A stretch of 64,000 bases of DNA. Origin: Agromyces protaetiae (GTDB lineage: Bacteria > Actinomycetota > Actinomycetes > Actinomycetales > Microbacteriaceae). Position 1 is the stretch's first letter; each line of letters starts with the position of its first letter. The notes beneath the pieces were generated by a model that was given only the letters and a program-made list of their open reading frames with translations, was not told the DNA's origin and ran no database searches. The DNA is taken from contig NZ_CP133018.1 of NCBI RefSeq assembly GCF_030866785.1, forward strand, positions 3,224,001-3,288,000. Direction: 5' to 3'. Of this stretch, positions 46,040 to 56,943 are shown piece after piece. The position numbers were made by a program, and so were the translations under genes.

Positions 46040-47521
46040 CTAGGAGCGAGGCTCGCGCGGGGACAGGTCCGGCCGGATCCGGGTACCGAACTCGTGCTTG
46101 AGGGCGCTGAGCGCCGCGTACCAGCCACCGAGCCCGTGCACGCCGGGCCCCGGCGCGGCCGAGGCGCCGCACAGGTACACCCCGCGTGCGGGCGTGCGCC
46201 AGGGGTCGCGCGAGATCACCGGGCGCTTGAGCAGCTGCCACACGTCGGGCTCGCCCGACGAGATGTCGCCGAGCACGTAATTGGGGTTGTGCGCTTCCAC
46301 CTCGACGGCGGTGCTCGACGCCGTCGCGAGGATGGTGTCCCGGAATCCGGGCGCGAAACGCTCGATCTGCGCAGTCACGGCTTCGGCACGGTCGATGTTG
46401 GAACCGCGCGGCACGTGCGTGTAGGTCCAGAGCGACTGCTGGCCGGCGGGCGCGCGGCCGGGGTCGAACACCGACGGCTGCGACACCAGCACATACGGAG
46501 CCTCCGGGTGCATGCCGCGCGTCACCGCGTTCTCGGCGGCCGCGATCTCGGCGCGGGTGCCGCCGACGTGGACGGTGCCCGCGGTGGCGAGCTCGCGATC
46601 GCGCCACGGAACCGGGCCCGACAGGGCGAAGTCGACCTTCGCGACCCCGTTGCCGTAGCGGAACCGGTCGAGCGCGGCGACGTACCGGCCGGGCAAGCGT
46701 GAGCCCGCGAGCTCGGCGAGTGCGCGCGGCGTGACGTCGAGCAGCACGGCCCGCGCGGGCGGCAGCTCGTCGATCGAGGTCACCTCATGCCCGGTGATGA
46801 GCTCGCCTCCGTGCGCGACGAGGTCGTCGACGAGCGCCGTGATGATCGCTTGGCTGCCGCCTCTGGGGATCGGCCAGCCTACGGTGTGCGCGTAGGTCGC
46901 GAGCGAGAGCCCGGCACCGGCAGCCGCAAGGCTCGGGAGCGGGAGGATGGTGTGCGCGGCGACGCCCGTGAGCAACGCGGGCGCGAGATCCTCCTCGAAC
47001 CGGGCGTCCCAGGCCGGGCTGCCCTGCTCGAGCGCCCGGAGACCGAATCGCAACGCGGTGATGGGGTCGGCCGGGACACGGAGCAACGCCGAACCGGTGA
47101 AGTCGGCGACCCCACGCAGGTGCGTGACCAGCGGCTGCATGAGCGAGCGGTAGGCGGCACCGTCGCGGCCGAGCCCTTCGGCCGTCCGCTCGAGGTCGCG
47201 CCACGCGAGCGCGGCGCGACCACCGTCCAGCGGATGCGCGAAGGACAGCTCGGGCACGACGAACTCGACTCGCCTGGTGAGGCCGAACTCCCGGAAGAAG
47301 TGTGACGCGAACGCGAGCGGATGCACCGCGGAGCACACGTCGTGTGTGAATCCGGGCAGGGTCAGTTCGGACGTGCGGGCACCACCGCCCGGCGTCTCAT
47401 TGCGCTCGTACACGCGCACCGCGAGCCCCGCCCGCGCGAGCGTCACCGCGGCGGCGAGCCCGTTCGGCCCGGCCCCGACGACGATCGCGTCATACGCTTC
47501 CCGAGACATCCGCTGACTCAT
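46040..47521 (-). CDS. FAD-dependent oxidoreductase (phytoene desaturase-like)
   Basis: 493 residues. N-terminal FAD loop [20 protein letters not shown], then [20 protein letters not shown] typical of carotenoid/amine-oxidase-like flavoproteins, and the C-terminal [20 protein letters not shown] that closes the FAD site. It resembles CrtI-like paralogues, but no carotenoid genes are near. GGAG before the ATG at 47521 supports this start; an ATG at 47509 is the alternative. A SRPBCC-domain gene lies just upstream on the same strand, 22 bp away, probably one operon. Confidence 0.9.
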   Translation of the reverse strand: MSQRMSREAYDAIVVGAGPNGLAAAVTLARAGLAVRVYERNETPGGGARTSELTLPGFTHDVCSAVHPLAFASHFFREFGLTRRVEFVVPELSFAHPLDGGRAALAWRDLERTAEGLGRDGAAYRSLMQPLVTHLRGVADFTGSALLRVPADPITALRFGLRALEQGSPAWDARFEEDLAPALLTGVAAHTILPLPSLAAAGAGLSLATYAHTVGWPIPRGGSQAIITALVDDLVAHGGELITGHEVTSIDELPPARAVLLDVTPRALAELAGSRLPGRYVAALDRFRYGNGVAKVDFALSGPVPWRDRELATAGTVHVGGTRAEIAAAENAVTRGMHPEAPYVLVSQPSVFDPGRAPAGQQSLWTYTHVPRGSNIDRAEAVTAQIERFAPGFRDTILATASSTAVEVEAHNPNYVLGDISSGEPDVWQLLKRPVISRDPWRTPARGVYLCGASAAPGPGVHGLGGWYAALSALKHEFGTRIRPDLSPREPRS

Positions 47522-47543
47522 CCGTTCTCCGACGTCACCCGCC

Positions 47544-48020
47544 TCATTCCGCGTCCGGCACCGGCTCGGCCTCGGCCTGCCCGGTGCGGTGCCGGCCCTC
47601 GGCGAGATAGGCGAGCCGCTGCAGCGTCTCGGCGTTCCGGACCCGCAAGGCGGGCTCGGTGAGGAATCTCGGCACCCACGACCCGGGACCTTCGACGGCC
47701 TCTTCCTGGATCCGCACGACGCAGCCGTCGCCCCGTGGCTTGACGTCGATGACGACGTGGGCCTCGCCGAGCGGCCAGCCCTTGGCACGTAGCCGCATGC
47801 GGTGCGGCGGCTCCCACTCGAGGGAGCGCGTCTCATCGTCGATCACGAGCGGCCAGGTACCCACCGAGTGGTGCAGCCTCGCGCCCTCGGCGGGCCATGC
47901 CTCGTCGACATCGCGCATGCGCGAGGCGCCGACCACCCACGACGGGTAGAGCCACGCGTCGGCGAGGACCTCGAAGACCGCCTCGGGTGGGCAGTTCATG
48001 ACTCGGACGTTACGTGCCAC
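47544..48020 (-). CDS. SRPBCC family protein
   Basis: 158 residues: VMNCPPEAVFEVLADAWLYP, RMRDVDEAWPAEGARLHHSV, RLRAKGWPLGEAHVVIDVKP. This is the polyketide-cyclase/dehydrase-like ligand-binding fold. It starts at GTG with GGAGGAG eight nt upstream. Upstream partner of the FAD oxidoreductase, so it may deliver or bind its lipid-like substrate. Confidence 0.87.
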   Translation of the reverse strand: MARNVRVMNCPPEAVFEVLADAWLYPSWVVGASRMRDVDEAWPAEGARLHHSVGTWPLVIDDETRSLEWEPPHRMRLRAKGWPLGEAHVVIDVKPRGDGCVVRIQEEAVEGPGSWVPRFLTEPALRVRNAETLQRLAYLAEGRHRTGQAEAEPVPDAE

Positions 48021-48189
48021 GGATGTCTCCTCCAGGTCGCCTGCTCACGACCCTAGGCGGAGGCGCCCGTCGGCCGCACGGGCTTGACGAGTCAAGCGGT
48101 GCCGGGCAATGCCCGCGCGGCCATACAATCAGACTCCCAGGACCAGAAGTCCAGCCCCAGCACGACCACCGTGAGGAGACCCCCGAGAC

Positions 48190-49881
48190 GTGACCGACCG
48201 CGATCCCGCCGCCCGGCCCACCGCTTTCACGCATGCCGAACCCGCACCGCCGCCGAGCTTCGCGATCGCCGACGAGCCCGAGCTGGTGCTCGTCCGCGGC
48301 ACCCGGCGGTTCGATCGCGACGACATCGTCGTGCGCAAGGGCGAGTACGCCCTGCGCAACGGGCACCAGACGCCCCACGCGTCGATGGTGGAGGATCTCC
48401 TGGCGATCCGTCGGGTCCTCGACGATGCGGGCATCCCGCACCTCCTGGTGCGCGCGGACGGCATGCGGCCGGTCATCGCGGTGGACCGCGCGCAGCGCAA
48501 GGCGCTCGCGCGTGCCTTCGCCCGGGCATTCGCGGACGAGCCGTTCTATTCGGCACCGATCGCGCCGGGAAAGGCCAGGGAGACCGCGCCCGTGCTGCTC
48601 GCCGACGGGCAGCTGGCGGCGCATCGCAAGGCCAACGCGTTCCGCCTCTACCGGCCGAGGATCGAACCGCTCGGGCGGCTGCGGTACGGCAAGCAGACCG
48701 CGGTGCAGCTCGAGCTGTGGCGGTTCGGCGAGGAGACGATCGAGGCGCCGCTGCCGAACGCCCTCATGCGCACGACGCTGCCGCGCGGTGAGGCCGTCGA
48801 AGAGTCCGTCGAGCGCTACGGCACGACCTGGCGGACGCTCGAGCACATGTGGCAGCCGCTCGCGAGCGACGTCGACTTCGACATCGACCTGGTGTTCTCG
48901 TGGGTCGACGGGTCGAGCGACGAGTTCCTGCGCGAGCGGGCGAAGCGCATGCAGAGTTACGTCGTCGGCGAGGGCGACGACTCGGAGGCGCGCTATCGCC
49001 AGATCGACGAACTGAAGTACGCGTTACGCAGCGTCTACCTCTTCGCGCCGTGGGTGCGGCGGATCTTCATCGCCACCGACTCCCCCGCCCCCGCATGGCT
49101 CGCGGAGCACCCGCGCGTGCGCATCGTGCGCAGCGAGGAGTTCTTCAGCGACCCCGAGTCGTTGCCGACGCACAACTCGCACGCCGTCGAGAGCCGGCTG
49201 CACCACATCGACGGGCTCGCCGAGCACTTCCTGTACTCCAACGACGACATGTTCTTCGGCAGGCCGGTGTCGCCCGATCTGTTCTTCTCACCGGGTGGCA
49301 TCACGAAGTTCGTCGAGGCGGGCACTCGGATCGGTCTCGGCGAGTCGGCACCCGAGCGCAGCGGGTTCGAGAACGCGGCGCGCGTGAACCGCGCCCTGCT
49401 CGCCGGCCGGTTCGGCAAGGTGACGACGAGGCACCTCGAGCACTGCGCGGCGCCGCTCCGACGCAGTGTGATGGCCGAGCTCGAGGGAACCTTCCCGGAG
49501 GAGTTCAGGCGGACGGCGCGCGCGCAGTTCCGGTCGGCGACGGACATCTCGGTGACCAACTCGCTCTACCACTACTACGCGCTCATGACCGGCAAGGCAG
49601 TTGTGCAGCAGAACGCGCGCGTGCAGTACATCGAGACGACCCTGCAGCGGGCGCTGCCCGCGATGGACCGGCTGCTGAAGCGACGCGACCAGGACATGTT
49701 CTGCCTGAACGACGGCTCGCGTCCCGAGATCCCGGTCGAGGTGCGCACGGCTGCGGTCACCGCCTTCCTCGAACGCTACTTCCCGTTCCCCGCCCCGTGG
49801 GAGAAGGACGCGGGGCCCGACGCGGGGACGACCTCGCCCGTCGCGATCACGCCGCCTACGGCAGCAGAATCGGCTCGGTGA
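48190..49881 (+). CDS. stealth family phosphotransferase
   Basis: 563 residues. The four conserved regions of stealth proteins can be read: CR1 [18 protein letters not shown]2 [20 protein letters not shown] with [20 protein letters not shown] then [12 protein letters not shown]3 near [20 protein letters not shown], and CR4 [10 protein letters not shown]. Such enzymes transfer sugar-1-phosphates in exopolysaccharide or wall glycopolymer synthesis. The N-terminal 220 residues are a separate region common to actinobacterial members. The start is GTG with GAGGAG about 12 nt upstream. No other capsule genes are near. Confidence 0.9.
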   Translation: MTDRDPAARPTAFTHAEPAPPPSFAIADEPELVLVRGTRRFDRDDIVVRKGEYALRNGHQTPHASMVEDLLAIRRVLDDAGIPHLLVRADGMRPVIAVDRAQRKALARAFARAFADEPFYSAPIAPGKARETAPVLLADGQLAAHRKANAFRLYRPRIEPLGRLRYGKQTAVQLELWRFGEETIEAPLPNALMRTTLPRGEAVEESVERYGTTWRTLEHMWQPLASDVDFDIDLVFSWVDGSSDEFLRERAKRMQSYVVGEGDDSEARYRQIDELKYALRSVYLFAPWVRRIFIATDSPAPAWLAEHPRVRIVRSEEFFSDPESLPTHNSHAVESRLHHIDGLAEHFLYSNDDMFFGRPVSPDLFFSPGGITKFVEAGTRIGLGESAPERSGFENAARVNRALLAGRFGKVTTRHLEHCAAPLRRSVMAELEGTFPEEFRRTARAQFRSATDISVTNSLYHYYALMTGKAVVQQNARVQYIETTLQRALPAMDRLLKRRDQDMFCLNDGSRPEIPVEVRTAAVTAFLERYFPFPAPWEKDAGPDAGTTSPVAITPPTAAESAR

Positions 49882-50845
49882 ACGGCCCCTGCGCGAAGCG
49901 CCGTTCGAGGCCGTCGGCCGCGCCGGTCAGCTCGGGCAGCGCATCGCCTCCGGCCGGCAGGAAGCTCACGCCGGCGACGCCGAGACGACGTGCGCTCTCC
50001 TCGGCGTCGATGTAGTCGAGCGCGGGGAAGGCACCGAGCGGGACGACCGAGTGCAGCACGGTCGACGGGTAGACGTGCACGAGATTGAAGGCGCGCGCGC
50101 CGTCGCGCCCGCGCGTGCCGCCGACCGGCACGTTCAGGTCCTGCGTGTAGCAGGTGGCGGATGCCACGGACACGGGGATGTCCGCGAACGTGGCCGACGA
50201 CGAGTAGTGCAGGTGGCCGGCGAGGATGGAGCGGATGTCGCTGCCCGCGATGACCTCGGCGAGCGCGTACTGGTCGCGGAGCTCGACGGAGGCGGCCAGG
50301 TCGAGCACGCTCGGCACGGGCGGGTGATGCATGGCGAGGATCGTGCCGTACGGAGCATCCGTCGCGAGCTCCTCGGCCAGCCAGTCGAGCTGGTCGCCCG
50401 TGACCTCGCCGTGGTGGTGGCCGGGGACGGTCGTGTCGAGGGTGATGACGCGGAGACCGTGCACGTCGTCGACGCGGTCGACCGGGCGGGTGCCGCCGGC
50501 GGGCTGACCGAGCAGTCCGCGCCGGAACTCGGACCGGTCGTCGTGGTTTCCCATGACCCAGATGACGTCGGCGCCGAGCCGCTCGGCGGCCGGGTCGACG
50601 ATGCGGCGGAGCCGCGCGTAGGCGTCGGCCTCGCCTTTGTCGGCGAGGTCGCCCGTGAAGACGATCGCGTCGGGACGGCCGCCGGATGCCTCGAACTCGT
50701 CGAAGAGCTGCCGGAGGTGCCGCTCGCTCGCGACGCGATCGTAGAGGGTACGACCGCCGCCGAGCAGGTGGGTGTCGCTGATGTGCAGAAGGAAATGACT
50801 CGGCCGCGGGTGTTCGGCCGTTCGGCTCGTCACGAGGATTCCCAT
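49856..50845 (-). CDS. cyclic-nucleotide phosphodiesterase-like metallophosphoesterase
   Basis: 329 residues with all class III phosphodiesterase motifs: [30 protein letters not shown] [16 protein letters not shown] and [11 protein letters not shown]. This is the CpdA/Icc layout, so 3',5'-cAMP is a likely substrate. The stop codon lies inside the convergent stealth gene (26-bp overlap). Confidence 0.88.
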   Translation of the reverse strand: MGILVTSRTAEHPRPSHFLLHISDTHLLGGGRTLYDRVASERHLRQLFDEFEASGGRPDAIVFTGDLADKGEADAYARLRRIVDPAAERLGADVIWVMGNHDDRSEFRRGLLGQPAGGTRPVDRVDDVHGLRVITLDTTVPGHHHGEVTGDQLDWLAEELATDAPYGTILAMHHPPVPSVLDLAASVELRDQYALAEVIAGSDIRSILAGHLHYSSSATFADIPVSVASATCYTQDLNVPVGGTRGRDGARAFNLVHVYPSTVLHSVVPLGAFPALDYIDAEESARRLGVAGVSFLPAGGDALPELTGAADGLERRFAQGPFTEPILLP

Positions 50846-51168
50846 CGTCTCGGATGTTGCGCAGCATCGGGCTTCTTGCGCGCGACACTAGCCGATCACC
50901 CGCGTCTGAACGGCCGGTGAATACGGCGTGTGCGGGTTCTGCGCGGGAGGACACGGGGGACAAATCATCAAAACGCATGAATTCAGCCCACGGTGAACGT
51001 CCGTGTCAGAGGGTCGGTTTAGCTTGATTCCAGACCCTCGAAAGTGAGAAGTTGTAACGCTGTGCGGGCGCATTGGGGGTGCGATTCCGCACACCGAGGG
51101 CTGCCTGCGCGCGAACGAACTCGCCGTGGCGGTCGTCGTCCTCCCCGTTCCCCGCTCCCGGAGATCTC
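50846..51168. other. 323-bp intergenic region, AT-richer, likely promoter of the ABC genes
   Basis: No gene is visible. The stretch 50955-51060 is clearly less GC-rich than its surroundings (for example ACAAATCATCAAAACGCATG and GAAAGTGAGAAGTTGTAACG) and contains TTGATT at about 51024, a candidate -35 element. A matching -10 box is not clear. Confidence 0.4.
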
Positions 51169-52902
51169 ATGCTCGGAAAGCTCCTCGTCCGTTATTTGAA
51201 ACCGTACTGGCTGTTGCTGATCGGCGTCCTGGTCTTCCAGACCGCCGCCGCCTTCGGCAACCTGGCCTTGCCTGATCTCACCGCCGACATCATCAACAAC
51301 GGCGTCGCCCAGGCCGACACGGCCTACATCTGGTCGAGCGGCCTCACCATGCTGACCATCTCGCTCGGCCAGATCACCGCCTCGATCATCGCGACCTACT
51401 TCGCCGCCAAGGCGGCCATGCGTCTCGGCCGAGACATCCGCAACGATGTCTACGAGCGGGTGAGCGGCTTCTCGGAGCGCGAGGTCTCCCAGTTCGGGCC
51501 CGGCTCGCTGATCACCCGCAACACCAATGACGTGCAGCAGGTGCAGATGCTGACGATGATGAGCGCGACGTTCCTCATCACGGCACCGCTGCTCGCCATC
51601 GGCGGCATCGTCATGGCGCTGCGGCAAGACCTCGGCCTGAGCTGGCTGATCGCGGTCGCCGTGCCGGCGCTGCTCATCATGGCCGTCCTGATCATCAGCC
51701 GCATGGTGCCGCTGTTCCGCCAGTTCCAGAAGAAGCTCGACAACGTGAACCGCATCATGCGCGAGCAGCTCACGGGCATCCGGGTGGTGCGCGCGTTCGT
51801 GCGCGAACCCATCGAGGCTGACCGCTTCCGGGTCGCGAACACCGACATCATGGTCGTCGGCCGCAAGGTGGGCTCGCTCTTCGTGCTGCTGTTCCCGCTC
51901 GCGATGCTCATCCTCAACGTGACCATCGTCGGCGTGATCTGGTTCGGCGCGATCGAGGTCGACGCCGGCACCGTCGAGATCGGCACGCTCTTCGCGTTCA
52001 TGCAGTACGTCGGGCTCATCCTCATGGGCGTGCTCATGGCGAGCTTCATGACGATGATGATCCCGCGCGCCGCGGTCTCGGCCGAGCGCATCGGCGAGGT
52101 CCTCAGCAGCCGCTCGACGCTGGAGCGTCCCGCGAACCCGATCACCGAGTTCCCGACGCCGGGCACGGTCGAGTTCCGGGACACCGAGTTCGCGTATCCG
52201 GGTGCAGAGCAGCCCGTGATCTCGGGGATCTCGTTCGAGGCCCGGCGCGGCGAGACCGTCGCGATCGTCGGCTCGACCGGTGCGGGCAAGACCACGCTCG
52301 TCTCGCTCATCCCTCGGCTGTTCGACGCGACAGGCGGCTCTGTGCTCGTGAACGGCGTCGACGTGCGCGAGGCCGACCTCGACCGGCTCTGGTCGACGAT
52401 CGGGCTCGTGCCGCAGCGCCCGTTCCTCTTCAATGGCACCGTCGCGTCGAACCTTCGGTTCGGTCGCGAGGACGCGACCGATGAGGAGCTGTGGCACGCG
52501 CTTGAGATCGCGCAGGGTCGCGACTTCGTCGCCGAGATGGAGGGCGGCCTGAACGCACGCATCTCCCAGGGCGGCACGAACGTCTCGGGCGGTCAGCGTC
52601 AGCGGATCTCGATCGCCCGCGCGATCGTGCACCGGCCCGACGTGCTCGTGTTCGACGACTCGTTCTCGGCGCTCGACCTCACGACCGACATGCTGCTCAG
52701 GAAGGCGCTCTGGCGCGAGCTGCCCGACGTGACGAAGATCGTCGTCGCGCAGCGCGTGTCGACCATCACCGAGGCCGATCGCATCGTCGTCCTCGAAGAC
52801 GGCGGCATGGTCGGCGTGGGTACGCACGAGGAGCTCCTCGAGACGTGCCGCACCTACCGCGAGATCGTCGAATCCCAGCTCGGAGCGGAGGCGGCGCGAT
52901 GA
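51169..52902 (+). CDS. ABC exporter half-transporter, degenerate catalytic site
   Basis: 577 residues: six-helix ABC membrane domain (1-320) then an ATPase. Walker A is GSTGAGKTT (about 368-376), signature NVSGGQRQRIS, Walker B VLVFDDS with Asp in place of the catalytic Glu, and the switch His replaced by Gln (VVAQRVSTI). This is the degenerate-site subunit of a heterodimeric exporter such as TM287/288 or BmrCD. GGAG sits before the ATG. The partner gene follows 61 bp downstream on the same strand. Confidence 0.93.
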   Translation: MLGKLLVRYLKPYWLLLIGVLVFQTAAAFGNLALPDLTADIINNGVAQADTAYIWSSGLTMLTISLGQITASIIATYFAAKAAMRLGRDIRNDVYERVSGFSEREVSQFGPGSLITRNTNDVQQVQMLTMMSATFLITAPLLAIGGIVMALRQDLGLSWLIAVAVPALLIMAVLIISRMVPLFRQFQKKLDNVNRIMREQLTGIRVVRAFVREPIEADRFRVANTDIMVVGRKVGSLFVLLFPLAMLILNVTIVGVIWFGAIEVDAGTVEIGTLFAFMQYVGLILMGVLMASFMTMMIPRAAVSAERIGEVLSSRSTLERPANPITEFPTPGTVEFRDTEFAYPGAEQPVISGISFEARRGETVAIVGSTGAGKTTLVSLIPRLFDATGGSVLVNGVDVREADLDRLWSTIGLVPQRPFLFNGTVASNLRFGREDATDEELWHALEIAQGRDFVAEMEGGLNARISQGGTNVSGGQRQRISIARAIVHRPDVLVFDDSFSALDLTTDMLLRKALWRELPDVTKIVVAQRVSTITEADRIVVLEDGGMVGVGTHEELLETCRTYREIVESQLGAEAAR

Positions 52903-52963
52903 CCGGCCACGCCGTCCCCACCTCCATCCCCACCCCCCGTCACACCGTCGCGGAGGCCGCACG

Positions 52964-55045
52964 ATGAGCACCCCAACTCCCCTCAGCGAAGAAGAACGGC
53001 TCGAACTCGAGCTCGGCGAGCAGGCGCGCATCGCGTCCGACTCGTGGGACAGCGTCGCGCCCGGCAAGGCCGACAACTTCGGCAAGAGCTTCGGGCGGCT
53101 CATCGGCCTGCTGAAACCGCACGCCGTCGGCTTCATCTTCGTCTCCATCCTCGGCGCACTGGGCGTCCTGCTCACCGTGATCGCCCCGAAGGTGCTCGGC
53201 GAGGCCACGAACATCGTGTTCGAGGGCGTCGTCACCGCGAGCCTGCCGGTCGGCATCACGCAAGACCAGGCGGTCGAAGGGCTCCGCGCGGCGGGGCAGA
53301 ACGACTTCGCCAACATGGTCGCGGCGATGGACCACTTCCGGCCGGGTGAGGGTGTCGATTTCGTCGCGCTCAGCCAGGTGATCATGCTCGTGCTGATGCT
53401 CTACATCGCGGCGTCGATCCTGACGTGGCTCCAGGGCTTCGTGATCAACATCATCATGGTGCGCACCATGTGGCAGCTCCGTGAAGACGTCGAGGCGAAG
53501 ATCAACCGCCTGCCGCTCCGGTACTTCGACCGGGTCCAGCGCGGTGAGCTGATCTCTCGCGTGACGAACGACATCGACAACATCACGCAGACGATGCAGC
53601 AGTCGCTGTCGACCGTGGTGACCTCGGTGCTCACCGTCGTCGGCGTGCTGATCGCCATGTTCTCGATCTCGTGGCAGCTCGCGCTGGTCGCGCTCGTGGC
53701 GCTCCCGCTCATGGGCGTGATCTTCGGCATCATCGGCCCGAAGTCGCAGAAGGCGTTCGGCATCCAGTGGCGCAAGGTCGGGCGGTTGAACGCCCGCGTC
53801 GAGGAGTCCTTCTCGGGTCACGCGCTCGTCAAGGTCTTCGGCCGCGAGCGCGATTCCCTCGACAAGTTCCGCGAGGACAACGAGGAGCTGTACCAGGCCG
53901 CGTTCAAGGCGCAGTTCCTGTCGGGCATGATCATGCCGGGCATGACCTTCATCGGGAACCTCACGTACGTGGGCATCGCGGTGCTCGGCGGGCTCATGGT
54001 CGCGAGCGGCCAGTTGCGTCTCGGCGATGTGCAGGCGTTCATGCAGTACTCGCAGCAGTTCACGCAGCCGCTGTCGGAACTCGGCGGCATGGCGGCGGTC
54101 GTGCAGTCGGGCACCGCCTCGGCGGAGCGCGTGTTCCTGCTGCTCGACGAAGACGAGCAGGAGCCCGACGCCGCCGACGCCCCGGCGCCGGTCGACGGCG
54201 ACGGCACGATCCAGTTCGAGAACGTCTCGTTCTCGTACCACCCGGATCGTCCGCTCATCCGTGACCTGTCGTTCCGCGTCGAGCCCGGTCAGACGGTCGC
54301 GATCGTCGGGCCGACGGGTGCCGGCAAGACCACGCTCGTGAACCTGATCATGCGGTTCTACGAGCTCGACGGCGGCCGCATCCTGCTGAACGGGCAAGAC
54401 ATCGCCGCGCTCACGCGGCACGATGTGCGCGCCCGCACCGGCATGGTGCTGCAGGACCCGTGGCTGTTCGCCGGCACGATCCGCGAGAACATCCGGTACG
54501 GTCGCCAGTCGGCGACCGACGACGAGATCGTGGCCGCGGCGAAGGCGACGTATGTCGACCGGTTCGTGCACTCGCTCCCCGAGGGCTACGACACGGAGCT
54601 CGACGAGGACGCCGCCAACGTCTCGGCGGGTGAGAAGCAGCTCATCACGATCGCACGCGCGTTCGTGTCGCAGCCGTCGGTGCTCATCCTCGACGAGGCC
54701 ACCTCGTCGGTCGACACCCGCACCGAGCTGTTGCTGCAGAACGCCATGGCCGCGCTGCGCGAGGGGCGTACGTCGTTCGTGATCGCGCACCGGCTGTCGA
54801 CGATCCGCGACGCGGACCTCATCCTCGTGATGGAGCACGGCGACATCGTCGAGCAGGGCAGCCACGACGAGCTGATCAGAGCGAAGGGCGCCTACTACCG
54901 TCTCTACAACTCGCAGTTCGAGCAGGCCGCGACCGATCTCGACGCGCAGCTCGCGGCCGAGCAGGGCACGGTCATCGAGGGCGATCCTGAGTCGACCGGC
55001 GCGAGCGCCGCCGACGAGTCGGAGAGCGACGCGGCGAAGGTGTAG
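52964..55045 (+). CDS. ABC exporter half-transporter, catalytic subunit
   Basis: 693 residues with an extra acidic N-terminus (1-40), a membrane domain and an ATPase: Walker A GPTGAGKTT (about 448), Walker B VLILDEA with the catalytic Glu, and switch His in VIAHRLSTI. The signature is altered to NVSAGEKQLIT. The ordinary signature of the first subunit and the ordinary Walker B of this one together make one active site, and the other is degenerate. A 60-residue extracytoplasmic loop follows the first helix. Likely a drug or lipid exporter. Confidence 0.93.
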   Translation: MSTPTPLSEEERLELELGEQARIASDSWDSVAPGKADNFGKSFGRLIGLLKPHAVGFIFVSILGALGVLLTVIAPKVLGEATNIVFEGVVTASLPVGITQDQAVEGLRAAGQNDFANMVAAMDHFRPGEGVDFVALSQVIMLVLMLYIAASILTWLQGFVINIIMVRTMWQLREDVEAKINRLPLRYFDRVQRGELISRVTNDIDNITQTMQQSLSTVVTSVLTVVGVLIAMFSISWQLALVALVALPLMGVIFGIIGPKSQKAFGIQWRKVGRLNARVEESFSGHALVKVFGRERDSLDKFREDNEELYQAAFKAQFLSGMIMPGMTFIGNLTYVGIAVLGGLMVASGQLRLGDVQAFMQYSQQFTQPLSELGGMAAVVQSGTASAERVFLLLDEDEQEPDAADAPAPVDGDGTIQFENVSFSYHPDRPLIRDLSFRVEPGQTVAIVGPTGAGKTTLVNLIMRFYELDGGRILLNGQDIAALTRHDVRARTGMVLQDPWLFAGTIRENIRYGRQSATDDEIVAAAKATYVDRFVHSLPEGYDTELDEDAANVSAGEKQLITIARAFVSQPSVLILDEATSSVDTRTELLLQNAMAALREGRTSFVIAHRLSTIRDADLILVMEHGDIVEQGSHDELIRAKGAYYRLYNSQFEQAATDLDAQLAAEQGTVIEGDPESTGASAADESESDAAKV

Positions 55046-55063
55046 CGCGAGCTCAGCACCAGG

Positions 55064-55100
55064 CGACGGGCGGATGTCTCACTGAGACATCCGCCCGTCG
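55064..55100. terminator. terminator between the ABC operon and a small convergent gene
   Basis: Perfect 17-bp stem: arms 55064-55080 (CGACGGGCGGATGTCTC) and 55084-55100, loop ACT. It lies 18 nt after the ABC stop and 3 nt from the stop of the convergent gene. Confidence 0.85.
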
Positions 55101-55103
55101 TGT

Positions 55104-55307
55104 TCACACGTCGTCGCGGCCCTCGATCTCGAGCGCATTGTCGCGGTCGCCGCCGATGGCGCCCGGGTCCTCGCCGCGCGCAGCGCGCTCGTCGGCTTCC
55201 GGGGAGTCCTCCTGGACCTCGTACATCTCGTCCCGGAACTCGTCCGGCAGACCGCCTCGGGCATCGAGGCCGAGCGGCTCTTCCAGCGGATCGACGAAAT
55301 CGGTCAT
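55104..55307 (-). CDS. small acidic hypothetical protein
   Basis: 67 residues, strongly acidic (DEFRDEMYEVQEDSPEADER), no hydrophobic segment. Family unknown; short acidic proteins of this kind are often conserved in Microbacteriaceae-like genomes. GAGGAGG precedes the ATG, which supports that it is real. Confidence 0.75.
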   Translation of the reverse strand: MTDFVDPLEEPLGLDARGGLPDEFRDEMYEVQEDSPEADERAARGEDPGAIGGDRDNALEIEGRDDV

Positions 55308-55459
55308 GTCGTCCTCCTCTCATGTGCTTGCCACGACGCTATGCCGAACTCACCCACGACACCAGCAGCGTGAGGACGCCTTTCGGCCTTGGAAGGCGCA
55401 TACCAGGCCCCATTGCCGTCCTCACAATGTGTCTGCGCCGGGCGTAGGCTGGGAATCTC

Positions 55460-56836
55460 GTGACGACGTCTCCCTTTGCCCCCGCGCGCCCGTGGCGCAT
55501 GTGGCTGGTGTGGTCGGTCGGCATCGCCGGGTACGTGCTCTCGGTGACGAACCGTACGTCGCTTTCGGCGGTCGGCACCGATGCGGCGGTGCGGTTCGAC
55601 GCGGATGCCTCGACGCTGTCGATGTTCGCGGTGATCCAGCTGTTCGTGTACGGCGCGATGCAGATCCCGGTCGGGCTGCTCCTCGATCGGTTCGGGGCGC
55701 GTCCGATCATCGCGGCGGGCATGGTGCTGATGGCGTTGGGGCAGCTCGTGATGGCGTTCGCCTCCGACGTCGGCATCGGGATCGTCGCGCGCGTGCTCAT
55801 CGGCGCAGGCGATGCCGCGGTCTTCCCGAGCGTGGTGCGGCTCATCGCGACCTGGTTCCCGTCGCAGCGGAATCCGATCATGGTGCAGCTGACCGGCATC
55901 ATCGGCCAGACGGGGCAGATCGTGTCGATCCTGCCGCTGGCGGCGCTGCTCCATGCCACGACGTGGAGCATCGCCTTCGGCAGTCTCGCCGGTCTCGGCA
56001 TGATCTTCGCGGTGCTCATCTTCCTGATCGTGCGCAACCGGCCGCCCGGGCGGGTCGCAGACATCGCGGTCGACACGCAGACCGGCGCGATCCAGGTGGT
56101 CACGAGCGCCGCCGACCTCCGGCAAGGGTTCCGTCAGTCCTGGGCGCATCCGGCGACGCGGCTGGCGTTCTGGTCGCACTTCGCGACGCCCTTCGCGGGC
56201 ACCGCGTTCGTCATGCTGTGGGGCTTCCCGTTCCTGACCGCCGGCGAGGGGCTGGCACCGGCGACCGCGTCGCTGGTCATCACGTCGTTCGTGGTGTTCG
56301 GCATCATCGCCGGGCCGGTGATCGGTGCGCTCTCGAGCCGGCACCCGATGCGCCGGTCGACCATGCTCGTGCTGCCGACGGTCGCGTTCCAGGCGGTCGT
56401 CTGGCTCGTCGTGATCCTCTGGCCGGGTGAGGCGCCGCTCTGGCTGCTCTTCGTACTCGCGTTCGCCCTCGGCACCGGCGGCCCGGCGTCGATGATCGCG
56501 TTCGACCACGCGCGTACGTACAACCCGAGCCATCGCCTCAGCACCGCGACGGGCATCGTCAACGGCGGCGGCTTCTTCGCCGGCCTGCTCGCGATCCTGT
56601 TCATCGGCATCGCGATGGACCTGCAGGGGGCGGGCACGCCGTCGACGTACACGCTCGAGGCGTTCCGCTTCGCCTTCCTCACCCAGTTCCCGCTGTGGGC
56701 GCTCGGCATCACGTTCATCGTCATCGAGCGCCGCAAGACCCACATCCACATCGGCCTCCGTGAGCCCCGCGCGCCTCGCCGCGCCCGTCGCACGCGCCGT
56801 GGTCCGCGCCGTCGCGGCGGTTCCGAAGAGGCCTGA
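55460..56836 (+). CDS. MFS transporter
   Basis: 458 residues, twelve membrane helices. GLLLDRFGARPIIAAGMVLM is the loop 2-3 motif of the major facilitator superfamily, and VARVLIGAGDAAVFPSVVRL is the helix 4 motif of the anion:cation/sugar-phosphate-like group. The C-terminus is a basic tail (RRARRTRRGPRRRG). The start is a GTG, 9 nt after TAGGCT. Substrate unknown. Confidence 0.9.
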   Translation: MTTSPFAPARPWRMWLVWSVGIAGYVLSVTNRTSLSAVGTDAAVRFDADASTLSMFAVIQLFVYGAMQIPVGLLLDRFGARPIIAAGMVLMALGQLVMAFASDVGIGIVARVLIGAGDAAVFPSVVRLIATWFPSQRNPIMVQLTGIIGQTGQIVSILPLAALLHATTWSIAFGSLAGLGMIFAVLIFLIVRNRPPGRVADIAVDTQTGAIQVVTSAADLRQGFRQSWAHPATRLAFWSHFATPFAGTAFVMLWGFPFLTAGEGLAPATASLVITSFVVFGIIAGPVIGALSSRHPMRRSTMLVLPTVAFQAVVWLVVILWPGEAPLWLLFVLAFALGTGGPASMIAFDHARTYNPSHRLSTATGIVNGGGFFAGLLAILFIGIAMDLQGAGTPSTYTLEAFRFAFLTQFPLWALGITFIVIERRKTHIHIGLREPRAPRRARRTRRGPRRRGGSEEA

Positions 56837-56943
56837 CTCAGGCTCCGGGAACACCGACGCGACTCCGCGGCGGCGCGCCAGGTCGTGCGCCGGGAACTCG
56901 CGGCGGGCGCCGACTCGCGCCGGGCGCCGGCTCGTGCGCCGCG

